Shown piece by piece: positions 35,771 to 48,755 of a DNA stretch of 64,000 nt. The translations under genes and the position numbers were made by a program. The first letter of the stretch is position 1. Each line of letters starts with the position of its first letter. The notes beneath the pieces are model-generated. The model searched no databases. It had not been told where the DNA came from and saw only the letters and a list, made by a program, of their open reading frames with translations. Source of the stretch: Macrotrachela quadricornifera. Lineage: Eukaryota; Rotifera; Eurotatoria; Philodinida; Philodinidae. Location: the NCBI GenBank assembly GCA_022393335.1, contig JAJEKB010019999.1, positions 143,183 to 207,182 on the forward strand, given 5' to 3'.

Positions 35771-36954
35771 TAGAGCCCGGCGGTTCATTATTTTTTGGAA
35801 CCGAAAACCGAACCGGATCCGGAAAATTTTCTTTCAGAATCGGAATCGGAACCGAAATCGTCAAATAAAAGAGGATGGAACCGGAACCGGAATCGTTGGA
35901 ACCGAAAATTTTTATGTTGACAACTGGAGTTACCTATATGGTTTCGTCCTTAGATCATTTTAGTATGTCAGAATTGTCATCCATTCTTGATATTGAATGA
36001 TGACTAGAACGTAAGGAAAGAAAAAATAAATAACTCAGTTAGATATACATGCAGGAGAGACATCCACAATAGTGTAATTTATTTTCTGGATTTTGTGCAT
36101 TAATATTACCGGTGTGTAAAGAAGTTATTGTTAATGGAATGGATATTTCTTCATTTTTTCAATTAGACGAGAACGAAGATATTCTTTTATTTTGGTTACA
36201 ACATAAAACGAAATTTCTAACATTATTTAGTATTGTTCAAGATTTATATGCTATACCTGCGTCGAATACCATTATCGAGCGCTTTTTCTCATCATCAAAA
36301 AATACAATAACGGATAAACGTACTAGTATTGACGTCGAGAGAGTCAACAAGCTTCTGTTTTTGCAGAAAAATCTGCATTTATTAAAAGAAACAGTTAAAC
36401 CATTCGTTAACGAACCTGTTGCAATTTATATGGAACAAAAAATGATGCCTCAACCATCCTACAAATCCTCACATGATAATTCAGAACAATTAATAAATAC
36501 AACAATAGCAAAGAAGCTGAAGATGTATGAAAAAGATGATATTATTTTTTGTCAAGATGGTAAAGAAAATGATGATATACGCTTTGATGATGACAAGGAA
36601 CATGATGAAACACATTATTTTTAGAATTTATTTATATTGGTATTGATGACATACGGAGATTTCATATTATATTAATTTAACATTTTCTTTTCTTTTTCTT
36701 GTACCTTTTAGTGAAATTGCTTTCAATAAATTGATGAACATGATCAATAAAAATGAAAAAATTGAAATTTCTGGAAAAAAAACCGAGTATCCATTATTAA
36801 GTAATATGTCATTAGCTATACGGTTCTCAAACTACGTTTTGGGAACCGAACCGAGAACCGTTTTTTTACAGTTTTGCTACCCGGAATCGAACCGAGAACC
36901 GTGGTTCTGATTCCGGTTCCGGTTCCGAGTATTTTTTGGAACCGCCGGGCTCTA
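35771..36954. mobile_element. Internally deleted hAT transposon with both ends
   Basis: Terminal inverted repeats TAGAGCCCGGCGGTTC at 35771 and, inverted, ending at 36954. Behind each end come many copies of GGAACCGAA/CGGTTCC-type repeats (35800-35915 and 36835-36940), typical subterminal binding sites. The 1,184-bp unit contains only the C-terminal part of a transposase. No clean 8-bp target-site duplication remains. Confidence 0.8.
36112..36624 (+). pseudogene. hAT transposase C-terminal fragment (dimerisation domain)
   Basis: The frame is open for 170 codons from 36112 to the stop at 36622-36624. It contains FLTLFSIVQDLYAIPASNTI, IERFFSSSKNTITDKRTSID and VERVNKLLFLQKNLHLLKE, the hAT C-terminal dimerisation region, followed by an acidic tail. 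The zinc finger and DDE catalytic regions are missing, so the element cannot move by itself. The absence of stops suggests a fairly recent loss. Confidence 0.8.
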
Positions 36955-36989
36955 GTATCCCCATAGTACACCACTTGAATATTTATGAG

Positions 36990-37645
36990 TTCTATCGAGT
37001 GCGCATTTTGATTGATTGAATACAACGGACCTATCAGAAGTCGGACAAAGGCACAAATACACCATACTTTCGAAATCAAGACCCTGACAACACTTGAAGG
37101 AAAATTCGCCCGCACAACATCATGTTTCATGAGGACAATAGTGGAGAAAGCCTCGACTCAAAACCCAATACCCCCTCATTACATTCCTATTTCGTCCTCC
37201 ACTATTAGCCTGAGGAAGCCTTATGTTATTCGAGGCGCATTTTAGAGCACCCTAAAAACCTTATATTCGCGTGAACAGCATCTTGTTTCATACGGACAAT
37301 AGTAGAAAAAACCTCGACCCAAAAACCCAATACCCCCCTCATTACAGTCCTATTTTGTTCTCCACTATTGGTCTGAGAAAACCTCATGCTGTTCGGGACG
37401 CATTTTAGAGCACCCTTAGAAATCTCATATTCCCGCGAACAATATATTGTTTCATGTAGACAATAGTGGTGAAAACCTCGGCCCAAAAGCTCAACCCTCC
37501 CCCCTCATTACAGCGCCATATCATTCTTCACTATTTGTCTGAGGAAACCTCATGTTGTTCGGGGCGCATTTCAGAGAGCCCTTAAAAGCCTTTTATTTAC
37601 GCGAACAACATCATGTTTTATGCTGACAGTAGTGGAGAAAATCTC
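36990..37645. repeat. Degenerate tandem repeat, period about 160-166 bp
   Basis: A phrase of the form TTTCATnnnGACAATAGTGG recurs at about 37125, 37285, 37450 and 37615, spaced 160, 165 and 166 bp. Each unit also repeats AACCTCGnCnCAAAA, ACCCCCCTCATTACA, CCACTATTnGTCTGAG and GGCGCATTTnAGAG blocks. There are about 3.5 to 4 diverged copies. Because some periods are multiples of three, minus-strand frames stay open across parts of the array. It starts just beyond the hAT element. Confidence 0.8.
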
Positions 37646-38991
37646 GACGCAAAGACCCTTTTTCATTAGTGGCACTCTGTAGGGAAGCACTCAAACACAC
37701 AATCAGTTTCGGAATTAAGATGCTGACTACATTCAAGGAAATAGCCTTTGAGGACCTAAGAGTATCTTTATGGGACAGGATTTGAAGACTCCCCTTCACG
37801 TGTAAAGAGCTGGTCTTTGGGCTCTACTCACAAGAAAAAGAGCTTCTCTCTGAATCCCGTTGATAAAAAAAGAGCTGGTGTCTGGAGCCCGCTCACAACA
37901 AAAGAGTTGGTTAGCATAAAATTGAGCCCAGCTTTTTCAACTCATTGAGCTGTGAGCTGCCGTAGGCGTAGTTCGAGGATTGGCACTTCCAGGTAGTAAG
38001 CACTTCTCGTTCTCCTCTAAGGATAATTACTTTGTACACAAGTGTTTCTAGTACATATTAGAAAACATGGGTCGAAATTTCATGGTAAGATATGGATGAA
38101 AAAATGGGCTCCAAAGGTGAAGTTTACATGTGAAGTTCGCTTTTATTGATCAAAAAGAATTTGGAAAATACCACATGTGACGAGAAGAAAAGAAACATGT
38201 ACATAATATATGTCATCGATATGACATTGATAAGAAGAATAAGAATATAACGACGAGTTATACTATTATACAGTTGAATTTTAAAAAGATTTTATTACTG
38301 CGTGACCTCAACAAATTCCAAATTTTTTGAACCTTAAATTTGTGTCGGCAAAGTGATTGCGACCCATTCTTTTTGTAAGGTCTATACAATTGTCCCTTTG
38401 TCAAACAAATATTTAATAGATTGTACATACAACAGAACAATCTCTTACACAGTCAGTCTAATTAATCAAATCTAATGATTAAAAGATATTACTAATTAAT
38501 CAGCATATGTTCTATTGAAGTTACACATTTCATACTTTCTATTAATCCATGATACATTGTTTGAATCTGTTTTCAATTAATTATTACTCTACCTTATTTG
38601 TTACTTCATAGAAAAGATAAAGATTTAAACAATAATATTCAATGTACATTTTAAAGTTTTTTAATAAACAATTTTTCGAAATATTCTCTAGTGTTTGTTA
38701 TGTCAACTATTATAATAATCATATTCATATCATTGTTTTAGATCAAAGAGAGACAGATGACTCTTTTTTCTATTTTTTTAAATTTTATATGCCATTGGTA
38801 TTTTCTTTATCCAATAGAATATTTCTTTCATTCACTTTTAAAAATTATATTAACGTATCAGATTGATGAATTTCACAATGGTTTTCTTAGTCAATTCGAA
38901 TATGATAGATGTTAGATTATTAATTGACTAAATTAAAAATTAATAATTTCTTTTATTTCAGATTATTTTTAACTAAATAATAACAACAATT
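37646..38991. other. Intergenic region upstream of PSMD12
   Basis: Positions 37790-37960 carry repeated AGAGCTGG/AGAGTTGG words and look like transposon or satellite remnants. From 38200 on the sequence is ordinary AT-rich DNA. A pyrimidine tract and AG at 38955-38961 lie about 30 bases before the PSMD12 ATG and mark a 5'-UTR splice acceptor. Confidence 0.45.
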
Positions 38992-41303
38992 ATGGGTGAT
39001 AGTGACAGACTTGTTAAAATGGAAATTGATTACTCATCAGTTGTCGATCAAAAACTTAAAGAATGTGACGAACTTATGAAAGTAAACTAAAAAAAATGAA
39101 TCTCTCAATTTTCTTAATTATTAATTTTTATTTAGGATCCAACTAAATTAAATGAAGCACTCGATCGATTATTACCACTCGAAAAACAAACTCGTACTGT
39201 ACGAAATTTCATAATAAAATCTTTTCCTTTAAAAAACAAAAAAATAATTTTTTATTTATAGGCAGCTGATGCTATTTCCACAGGACGTATTCTTGTTGCT
39301 ATTATAAAATATTGTTATGCAGGAAAACAATGGGAACAAATGAATGAACATATTGTTACATTATCTAAACGTCGTAGTCAATTAAAACAAGCTATTACAA
39401 AAATGGTACAAGAAGCTTATGAACTTGTTGAAAAAACACCTGATTTAGATACAAAACTTAAATTAATTGAAACACTTCGTACTGTTACTACTGGCAAAGT
39501 AACAAAAATTTTTTTTTTTTCATTTTTAATTCAAATTTTTGTTTTTCGTCTAGATTTTTGTTGAAAATGAACGTGCACGATTAACAAAAAAATTAGCTGA
39601 TATTTATGAAAGTCAAGGTAAAACCAAAGAAGCAGCAGAAATTTTACAAGAACTTCAAGTAAATTTTATTTATTAATTAAAAAATATTTTTTTGTTGTTT
39701 TTTAATTTTTAGGTAGAAACTTATGGTACCATGGATCGACGTGAAAAAATTGAATTTTTACTTGAACAAATGCGTTTATGTTTAGCTAAACATGATTATA
39801 TTCGAACACAAATTATATCAAAAAAAATTAATATTAAAGCTTTCGATGATGAAACTTCACATGTAAATTTTATATTTAATTTAAGATTCTAGCAATTAGA
39901 AATTTAATCAAAAAAATTGCATCTATTGATATAGATTTCAATATAGTCATATTTGATACGAACAGGCTATTATCGAGCTTACGGGAAAACATACAGAACT
40001 TTTGAATCGAACCTATGTATGTCCTAGTGAGCTATCGATACTCTGAAAAATATTCGAGCTAATAGATTATTACTACGGAGGTATGGGATTTTTTTTCGGT
40101 GAATCTCGTGACTATTCTGATGAAACTAGTTTATTGCGAAAGTTTCACATCTTTTCGTTGATTCTATGTTGAAATAAGAACATCGGAAGCAGCGAGTATA
40201 TTACAGATATAAACAACATTCTGGTGTTCCTGAGGGCGACCACGAAATTCTCGAAAAAAAATACTCTCAAAACGCAACGTCTTCAGAGTAATAAACTATC
40301 AGTCTGCGACTGTCGCGATTGTATTCAAAAAATATGTTGATTTTCTAAGATACAATTAGTTTAAACTCGCATTACTCTTGTTACTCGACCAGATTCATTA
40401 AGTCCTATTGTATAGCATACCTAAATATTAAGTTTTTATGTAAATTCAATAATCATGTTGTTCATTTTTACTTGATATAATTAGGATTTAAAATTAAAAT
40501 TTTATGAATTAATGATTGAAATGGATTTACATGATAAAAATTATTTTGATGTATGTCAACATTATAAACATTATTATGAAACACCACGTATAAAAGAAGA
40601 TGAAGAAAAAATGAAACAATCATTAAAATATGTTGTACTTTATTTGGCTTTATCTCCATATAATAATGAACAATCAGATTTTTTACATCGTTTATTTCTT
40701 GATAAAAATTTAGAACAAATTCCAAAATATAAGTAAAGAAATATTTTTCGAAATTTCTTTTTTATAATATAATTGTTTTTAGAGAATTATTACAACGTTT
40801 TAAAACTCAAGAACTTATTCATTGGAAAGATATACTTAAAAATTTTGAAAATGATTTAAAAAATGGTACAAAAGATGATCCAGCAACGAATGTATTTGCT
40901 AATAATGAAGATGGAAAAAAACGTTGGGAAGATTTTAAAGTTCGAATTGTTGAACATGTAAGTTTTAATTTTTTTTATAAAATTTTACTTTAGTTTTTTT
41001 TTTTAATAAAAGAATATGCGTATTATGGCTAAATATTATACACGTGTTCGTACAAAAAAAATGGCTGAATTACTTGATTTAACAAAAGATGAAGCTGAAC
41101 AATTTTTATCAAATCTTGTTTCAAATAAAACTATAAATGCTAAAATTGATCGTCTTCAAGATATAGTTACATTTCAACAAAATAAATCTCCACAAGATAT
41201 TCTTAGTGAATGGTCAGTTAATCTTAATTCATTAATGACAATTATTAATAAAACATGTCATTTAATTAATAAAGAAGAAACTGTTCATGCTGTACGATCA
41301 TAA
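38992..41303 (+). CDS. PSMD12: 26S proteasome non-ATPase regulatory subunit 12 (Rpn5)
   Basis: A PCI-domain subunit of the 19S lid that helps hold the deubiquitinase Rpn11 in place. Eight exons (38992-39081, 39136-39198, 39262-39498, 39554-39658, 39713-39862, 40485-40732, 40783-40957, 41013-41303) join in frame to 452 residues, against 456 in human. Diagnostic stretches are [77 protein letters not shown] and the C-terminal PCI winged helix [20 protein letters not shown]. All introns are tiny except intron 5 (39863-40484, 622 bp), which contains sequence unlike normal intron, probably an old insertion. NAGLU follows after 165 bp. Confidence 0.97.
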
Positions 41304-41468
41304 GAAGAGAAGAAAAAAAAATCTGTGATGTTTGCATCTCTCTCTCTCTCTCTTTTTTTTGTTGATTTTTCTTTCCTTTTTTTTTTATTATTATCTTATT
41401 CTATATCTTCACAGAAGACGAAAAAAAAAAAGAAACCCGAAGAATAAACTAAACCCTGTGCTCTCTAG
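41304..41468 (+). promoter_or_regulatory. Short PSMD12-NAGLU gap with CT repeat and acceptor-like AG
   Basis: 165 bp between same-strand genes. A CT microsatellite and T runs lie at 41337-41390 and the gap ends CTCTCTAG directly before the NAGLU ATG. This fits an intercistronic region with a trans-splice acceptor. Confidence 0.55.
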
Positions 41469-44400
41469 ATGATGATACATTCTTTAGTACTGTATATTGT
41501 GGCTTTATTAGCATTGCATCGTAAGTTAATGAACTATTTTTGCATATATTGGTGGAAGTAATAATATTTTGCTTTATTAAAAATCAATGCATGAAGGTGT
41601 TTAGATATATATATATGAACTTATAAACTAACAGACGGGAAAATTTTCGGTTATTTTGAAACTTAAAAAACATTTTTTTTTTGTTAAATTTATAATATGA
41701 ATTTAAAGGATCCAATGCAATTCAATGGCCACGACCTAATGTATCTGCATCATCGACACAAGCTATATCTGATTTAATTTCACGAGTACTTGATGGTGCT
41801 CCATGTGCAAGTCTTTTTCAAATTTCAATCAATACAGATTTATCTGTTAATGGAAACGATGTTTTCGAACTTTCTAATGGTTCAACACCTGGTTCAATAT
41901 TAATTTCTGCATCAACAGGTGTTGCTGCTGCTTGGGGTTTTAATTATTATTTGAAATATGTAACTGATAGTTCATGTATGATAAAAATATGTCATTTCAT
42001 TTGAATATTATTAGTTTTCTTTTCAATAGTCTATTGGTCAGGAAAAAATATTCGAATATTTGGTTCAACATTAATTCCAATAGTTAAACCTATTCGAATA
42101 GTAGCTAATGATTTATATCGTTGGTATGGAAATCCATGTACATTTAGTTATTCAGCAGTTTTTTGGAATTTTTCAAGGTAAAAATATTCTTTAGATTATA
42201 TCATTCGAAATTTTATTTTGGTATAAAGATGGGAAAAAGAAATTGATTGGATGGCTATGAATGGTATTAATTTAGTTTATGCAACAACTGGAATGGAATA
42301 TATTTATAATAAAGTTTAAATTTTAAAATACAAAAAAGTAAATTTAATAATTTTATTTTATTTAGGTATTTCTACGAATGGGTTTTATTCAAACAGAATT
42401 GGATGATTATTTTACTGGTCCTGCATTTTTAGCTTGGTAAAGAATAATTCATTTGTTTTTTGTTTATTTATGTGTAATAAAATAAAGGCTTCGTATGGGT
42501 AATCTTCAAAAGCATGCCGGTCCATTGTCTAATAGTTGGCATGAATCACAAATTCAACTTGCTAAACAGATTATTCAACGAATGACTGATTTAGGAATAA
42601 TACCAGTTTTACCTGCTTTTACTGGTTTTATGCCTCGTGCAGCACCATCGTATGTCGAATGAATAATAATTGATTTAATTTATTCTTTTTTTTTTTTGTC
42701 AGATTATTTCCTTTAGCAAAATTTCATTATTCATCAGATTGGGTTAGTTTTGGTTGTAATGAATCATGGTTTGCTTTTTAAATCTATAAAATTGAATAGG
42801 AAATAATAATATTATATATTTTAGTTTACCATATCTTGATCCTACTGATCCATTTTTTCAAAAAGTTGGAGTCGAATTATTAAATGAAGTATGTCAATTT
42901 AAGTAGATGAAAAAATATGATTCTATTTTTTGAATTCTGAAAGTTGAGAATATCAAAATATTCATCAGGTTTTTCCGAATTAAATAATAATTATAAAATC
43001 TTTTCTAATAGACAATTACTTCACTGAATATAACTTCTCATTTTTATGCTTGTGATTTATTCAATGAAATGACACCACCAATTAGGTATGTTTTAATTTT
43101 ATTCTCCTATGAATATTTATTTTATTAATTTATATAGTGATCTTGATTATTTGGCTGATGTTAATGCAGGTATTATTCAAGTTATGCAAACAGTTGATCC
43201 AAATGCTGTTTGGTATAATTGTTTTTAATTAATAAAATATCTATTTATTTTATTTATTATTAAGGGTAATGCAAGCTTGGTTATTTCTTTCAACTTTTTG
43301 GACAATTGATCGAGTAAAAAGTTATCTTAGTAAAGTTCCTATAGTAAAAAATACTTTTATAATTTTGTTTAAATGTGTACCTATATATATATTATCTTTC
43401 AGGGTCATTTAATTTTACTTGATCTTTATTCTGAAGCTATACCACAATATTCACGTTTTGAATCATTCTATGGACATTATTATATATGGAATATGTTACA
43501 TGATTTTGGTGGAAATAATGATCTTTTTGGTTCACTTATTAATGTTACTAATGTAAAGAAATTTTGTATTATGATTAAAAAAATGTTTTATTTTTTTTTT
43601 AGGGTCCAGAAATAGCACGAAATTTTTCAGGTGATCATATGATTGGTGTTGGTATTACAATGGAAGGTATTAATCAAAATGAAATAATGTATGAATTTGC
43701 ACTTGAACAATCATGGCGTAAACCATTAACTGATACAGAATTAAATGATTGGTAATTTTATTAAAAAATTTTATTTTTATATAGAATTTTATATTATTAG
43801 GCTCGTTAGTTTTGTTATGCGTCGATATACTAATGATAATCATCCAATACCTAGTTCAGCATTATATGCATGGCAATTATTAGGGAATTCAGTTTATTTA
43901 AAAAATCAAAATAGTGGTGGAGCAATAATGTTAAGTAGACCAAGACCTAATAGAGATCAAGGTGTAAGTTTATATTAAGATATTAATTAAAATATTTTAT
44001 ATTGAAAAAAACTATATATTCTAGGTCAATTATGATCTTAAATCATTATTTTTAGCTTGGGAATTATTAGTTGATGCATCAAATGAACTTAATTCGGATT
44101 TATTTCGATACGATTTAGTTGATATAACTAAAGAAGTTCTTCAATATAAATTTTATAGTGTTTATATTAAATTAATGTCAGCTTTTAATCAAAGTGATCT
44201 TTATGGAGTTGGGTTTGTAATAGACAAAAATGTTTATTTTAAGGCCTCCCCCCCCCCTCCAAAAAGTCGGCTTTCGTCGAAAAAATGATTTTTTGCGAAA
44301 ACCATACGAAAATGTCAGTTAAGGTTCCTACTTTTAATATCCGTAAGAAAAATTCCAACTTTGAAAGATTTCGAAGAGAACTATCCGTAGTTTCTGAAAA

Positions 44401-45836
44401 TCTCTATGATAGTATTCTCACATAAATCTAGGTAAAATCAGAGAAAATGATGAGATTTGACTACCCTATATTAGCTGCGCGTGGCACTAGAAGCATAGAC
44501 ATACGTATCTTGATGAGTTCTAACGATTGATATATAATGTCACCATAGTTTGTGTCAACCATCAAGGATAGATCGATATAATACAGAAAAAAAGTTTTTG
44601 CGTTTTTTGAAAAACCAACTTTTGTGCCAGTAGTAAATCTTCGCGCAAATTTTTCTTCAATATAGTTTGTTCTGAAGAACCGCGGCTTTTTTCGTTAATT
44701 AGCGCGCTTGATTCTCCTTCGGATGAGGAGAATGGATTTTTGAATTAGGCTTTAAATCTGTAGAAAATCTATGATAGTTTTTCCAGATCTTAGAGGTTTT
44801 GATGTCTCCAAAATTTCATGATAGCTACAATAAAAAAATCCCTTCCCCTCATCTAAAAGAGGAAACATTTGTCTTTCAGATAAAACAAATTTCAGTCCTC
44901 AATCTTGAAGTATAGCGAGAAAAAATTTGTACGGGCTAAGGGTCCATTTTGGCTCTTGATCAGTGGAAAACTCCTAAACGCTATGGTTTAGAGAGCTGAA
45001 AAAAAACATCGTAAGTTTACTTTTATGGGCCCAACATATGTGCAAAGTTTCAGTGGAATCCGGTGCACTATAACGAAAATCGATTTGGGAGGGGGCAGGC
45101 CTTAAATTAAATAAATCTATTTGTTTTTTTTTTTGGTTAGAACTCAAGCAGCTATTCTTGTTGATATATTAACTGATACTGAATTAGTATTAGCTTCTGA
45201 TCGTCGATTTTTATTAGGAAATTGGATTAAAGATGCATTACAATTTTCCAAAACTGAAGAAGATATACATTTTTATAATTTTAATGCTAAACTTCAAGTA
45301 TCAATTTGGGGAAATAATTATACATTAGGTTTATATGATTATGCAAGTAAATTTTGGTCAGGAATGATTCAAGAGTATGAAAATTAATAATATATATATT
45401 TATTTTTTATTTTTATTTCTTTTTATTTAAAGTTATTATGCACGACGATGGTATGTTTTCTTCGATATTTTACTTAAATGTCTTGTTGAAGTATAATTTA
45501 TAAGATTATATAATGATATTGAATATAATATTTTTTTATTTTGAGGGTCATTCAATAGATTCAAATGTTTTAAATGAACGTTTATTTTTTGAAGCTGAAT
45601 TTCCATTTTTTATGTTAGATACAAGAACTTATCCAACAATTACAAAAGGTTAAAAAAAATTTTTTATTAAATTTTATTAATAAAAATAGGATTTTTTTTT
45701 CTTTCTAGGTGATTCAATTATAATTGTTCGACAATTATTTAATAAATATCATTTATCATTAAATGATATTAATTTATCAATAAAACCTTTGAATAAAACA
45801 TTATTATATATAAAAAAGACATTAGAATATTTCTAA
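41469..45836 (+). CDS. NAGLU: Lysosomal alpha-N-acetylglucosaminidase
   Basis: A GH89 glycosidase that removes terminal alpha-linked N-acetylglucosamine from heparan sulfate in the lysosome. About 19 small exons encode roughly 770 residues (human 743). The start [17 protein letters not shown] is a signal peptide. Family blocks in order: [74 protein letters not shown], then [10 protein letters not shown] holding the catalytic Glu that matches human E316, [40 protein letters not shown] with the Glu matching human E446, and [14 protein letters not shown]. Exons after 45,430 give [17 protein letters not shown], close to the human C-terminal domain. Intron 15 (44213-45140) holds a TTAA-flanked insertion. 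Confidence 0.94.
44243..45101. mobile_element. 859-bp TTAA-flanked element in a NAGLU intron
   Basis: The unit is bounded by GGCCTCCCCCCC on the left and, read inward from the right, GGCCTGCCCCCTCCC, with TTAA on both sides (44239-44242 and 45102-45105). TTAA duplication is the mark of piggyBac-type insertion, but the ends do not have the usual CCC(T/A) start. There is no intact reading frame; sequence inside is more GC-balanced than the host introns. Confidence 0.6.
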
Positions 45837-47462
45837 TTTTCTCCATTTTTTTTTGGGTAATTGTATTTTTCTTAATTTTAATTAAACTTTTATTCATATA
45901 TATCAATGATTCTTTATGATATTTTTCGATGGGTTTTTTTTTAACAATCGTTGATGAAAGCGCTTGTGATAAATTAATCCTATTAAATCGTTATGCAAAC
46001 AATTGACAAAAAGAAGTATATGCCGCACATTTGCCTATCCGATGACATTCATAAAGTAATAATAGCGGCGACGAAATCGGAGATGACAACGAAGCAAATA
46101 ATCATCTTTTAAATCGAATAAACGATAAAGAATATTCAAAGCTGACATATATTTGTCTATTTCTGTTGTTGTTGTTTTTTTTTAATAAAAGAACAAGAAA
46201 GATGTGATATAGTAATGCATATGTCATACGCACACTTGACTCAGTTCATTTTATTTTTCACTAGATTTACTAGTATAGAAAAGAACGATATAAATGTGGC
46301 CAAGGTTATTTTTATTATGTTTCAACCGATATGGTTGCTCTGACGAACATCACTACTACTTAACAACTGTTCTCTTCTCTCAAGAGCAATATGTAGGTGA
46401 AAGAGAGAAGCCTTATCTTAAAGCATGAATAAGAGGAGAAAAAAAAACGAGAGAGAAATGCTCACGATCCTTATCGTGAAAGTATATACATACTATAGAA
46501 CATTTTAATCATCAAATAGAAAGTAAAAGAATGGGCAATTATAGATGCAGACGCATAGTTTCACAAAGAAAAAAAGAAGAAGTCGATTATGTCGACTAAT
46601 GGAAAAATACTTTTGTTCGTTCACACTTACCTTATATATATATTTTCTATCCAATCAAAAAATAAATATAAAAACAATGTAACAGGCCTCAGATTTTCAA
46701 AGAATAAGAAAATTTCGTCAATAAAATTTTCAGAGTGTGTAACAAACATCAACATCATTGGCACTGTTTAAGAAAAAAGATTCAATATATTTATATATGA
46801 TAATATTTTATAGTCTTAGTCGTTTTCTTATACTATATAAATAAAACATTTCATTCATAAAATTAGAATAAAAATGAATCTATTGTTTAATATAATATGA
46901 ATGACACTTGTCCTCTTTACAACTAATTATAGGTCAGTCAACAAGTAGTAAAATAAAATAATAGACTTTTTTCCTTTTATAAACTCATCATATCAAGTAA
47001 AAGATTGTACGAAAAGAAAAAGAAAAATTTTCAATCACTATTCTCTTGCTTTAGGCATGTAGTGGAATGAATAAATTAAACGGAGAGAAATGAAGAAAAA
47101 ACAGAGAGAGAACGCCGTCAGGTTCATATCAATTTAACTACTATATTCTTTAGTTATATACCAGAACAAGAAGAACGAGAGTTATACCACCGACATCAAT
47201 TGAATATCAATCAATTGAAAAAGTTCCCTGTCCTGTTATTACATTTGACTACTATACGATAAGCCTTCACGCAGTGCATATTGGTACTATACTCGCATGA
47301 ATAATACAATAAGGTAGAGTATTCACTGTACATAGCTGAATAATTTAAAATAACGACATAATAGAGACAAACATGTAGACACACACACACACACATATAT
47401 ATTTCATGGTTATAATCCATAATCATCATCACAGTATTGCTTAGTCGATTCTATTCGATTTT
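45837..47462. other. Intergenic region between convergent NAGLU and FoxA genes
   Basis: Contains the 3' ends of both genes. A CA/AT microsatellite is at 47379-47402. No further exon is seen. Confidence 0.45.
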
Positions 47463-48755
47463 TTAAAGTCGAACCGGCTGTTGATAGTCTATGACATTAT
47501 TATTTGTTGATGAAGGATATGTTGTAAAATAATATGCTGATGATGATTGTGGTGATTCTGTTGTATAATAATTTGTTGTTCCTGTTGCATTATTAGGAAA
47601 AGTTATATCATTTGATGTTGAATTTGATGGAAATGGTTGCAAATCAAGATAAACAGGTGTATGAGGAATAGAAATAAATTGTTGTTGTTGTTGTTGTTGT
47701 TGTTGATCATTTGGATAAAGTTGATGACGATGTTGTGGTGAACGAGGAACAGATTGACATGTTTCATGTTGTTTTGATGATGGTGATATAAGAACATCAT
47801 TAACATTTTGTTGATGATAAACATTTTCATTTGTTGATAATAATTTTGGTATAGGTGATGTAAAATGATTAATAGTTACAGTTGAATTATTAAGTGATAT
47901 ATGTGTTGGTGTTGATGATGACATATGAATATGTTGATGTTCATCATGACTATTTTCAGATTCATTATCGGATTCATCACTAGCTGATACAGATGGATCA
48001 GTTTTATTTATAATTGATGTTGATTGTTGATTATTATTATTATTATTTGATGTACGTGTTCGAGCTTTTGTTGCTTGTTTTGTACATTTAAAACGTTTTT
48101 GTCGTCGTAAATAACATCCATTTTCAAACATATTACCAGCATCAGGATGTAATGTCCAATATGAACCTTTACCTGGACGATCAGGTCCACGTGGTACTTT
48201 AACAAAACAATCATTAAATGATAATGAATGACGAATGGAATTTTGCCAACGTTGTTGATTTTGTCGATAATATGGAAAAACATTCATTATAAATTGATAT
48301 ATATCATTTAATGTAACCATTAATGATGGTGCATGTTGAATTGCCATTGTTATAAGACTAATATAAGAATATGGTGGTTTAGATGGTGTATTACCACGAC
48401 GATTAGTTGTAACTGTTGTAGGTGATGATATTAAATCATTATTTGTTTTTTCAATTGGATGATTTATATCATAAGATGAAGATGTTAACATATAATTTGA
48501 TGGATTATTATAATAATGCATTGTTGGTGGTTCTAATTCAATTTTAGTTGTTGATAAAGATTGTACAGGTACAAGTGTTGCATAATCTAATTGTTGTTGA
48601 TCAATAATTGCATCTGTAGTTTGTTGGTGGTGTTGTTGGTGTTGTTGAAAACGAACAAGTTCATCTAATTGTGGTTTAAAATCTGGTAAAGTATTATTTG
48701 ATGATGATGATGATGATGATGATTCATCACCGATAGTAGTTTGATGATTATGCAT
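47463..48755 (-). CDS. foxA: Forkhead transcription factor, FoxA type (copy 1)
   Basis: A single-exon gene for a 430-residue nuclear DNA-binding protein. The forkhead domain spans about residues 126-220: [19 protein letters not shown], then [39 protein letters not shown] and the FoxA signature [18 protein letters not shown]. FoxA proteins open chromatin and pattern gut and other endoderm. Outside the domain the protein is low-complexity: serine runs near residues 12-19, Gln/His-rich stretches near 37-55, a Gln run of about nine near 340-350, and Asn/Ser-rich segments. It is adjacent to a second FoxA-type gene on the same strand. Confidence 0.93.
   Translation of the reverse strand: MHNHQTTIGDESSSSSSSSNNTLPDFKPQLDELVRFQQHQQHHQQTTDAIIDQQQLDYATLVPVQSLSTTKIELEPPTMHYYNNPSNYMLTSSSYDINHPIEKTNNDLISSPTTVTTNRRGNTPSKPPYSYISLITMAIQHAPSLMVTLNDIYQFIMNVFPYYRQNQQRWQNSIRHSLSFNDCFVKVPRGPDRPGKGSYWTLHPDAGNMFENGCYLRRQKRFKCTKQATKARTRTSNNNNNNQQSTSIINKTDPSVSASDESDNESENSHDEHQHIHMSSSTPTHISLNNSTVTINHFTSPIPKLLSTNENVYHQQNVNDVLISPSSKQHETCQSVPRSPQHRHQLYPNDQQQQQQQQQFISIPHTPVYLDLQPFPSNSTSNDITFPNNATGTTNYYTTESPQSSSAYYFTTYPSSTNNNVIDYQQPVRL

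Noticed and set aside
36816..37486. Minus-strand frames across the tandem repeat
   Set aside because: Openness is explained by the near multiple-of-three repeat period and lack of stops in the unit; no domain recognised.
47603..47830. Antisense or shifted frame within FoxA copy 1
   Set aside because: Shadow of the real coding frame, low-complexity.
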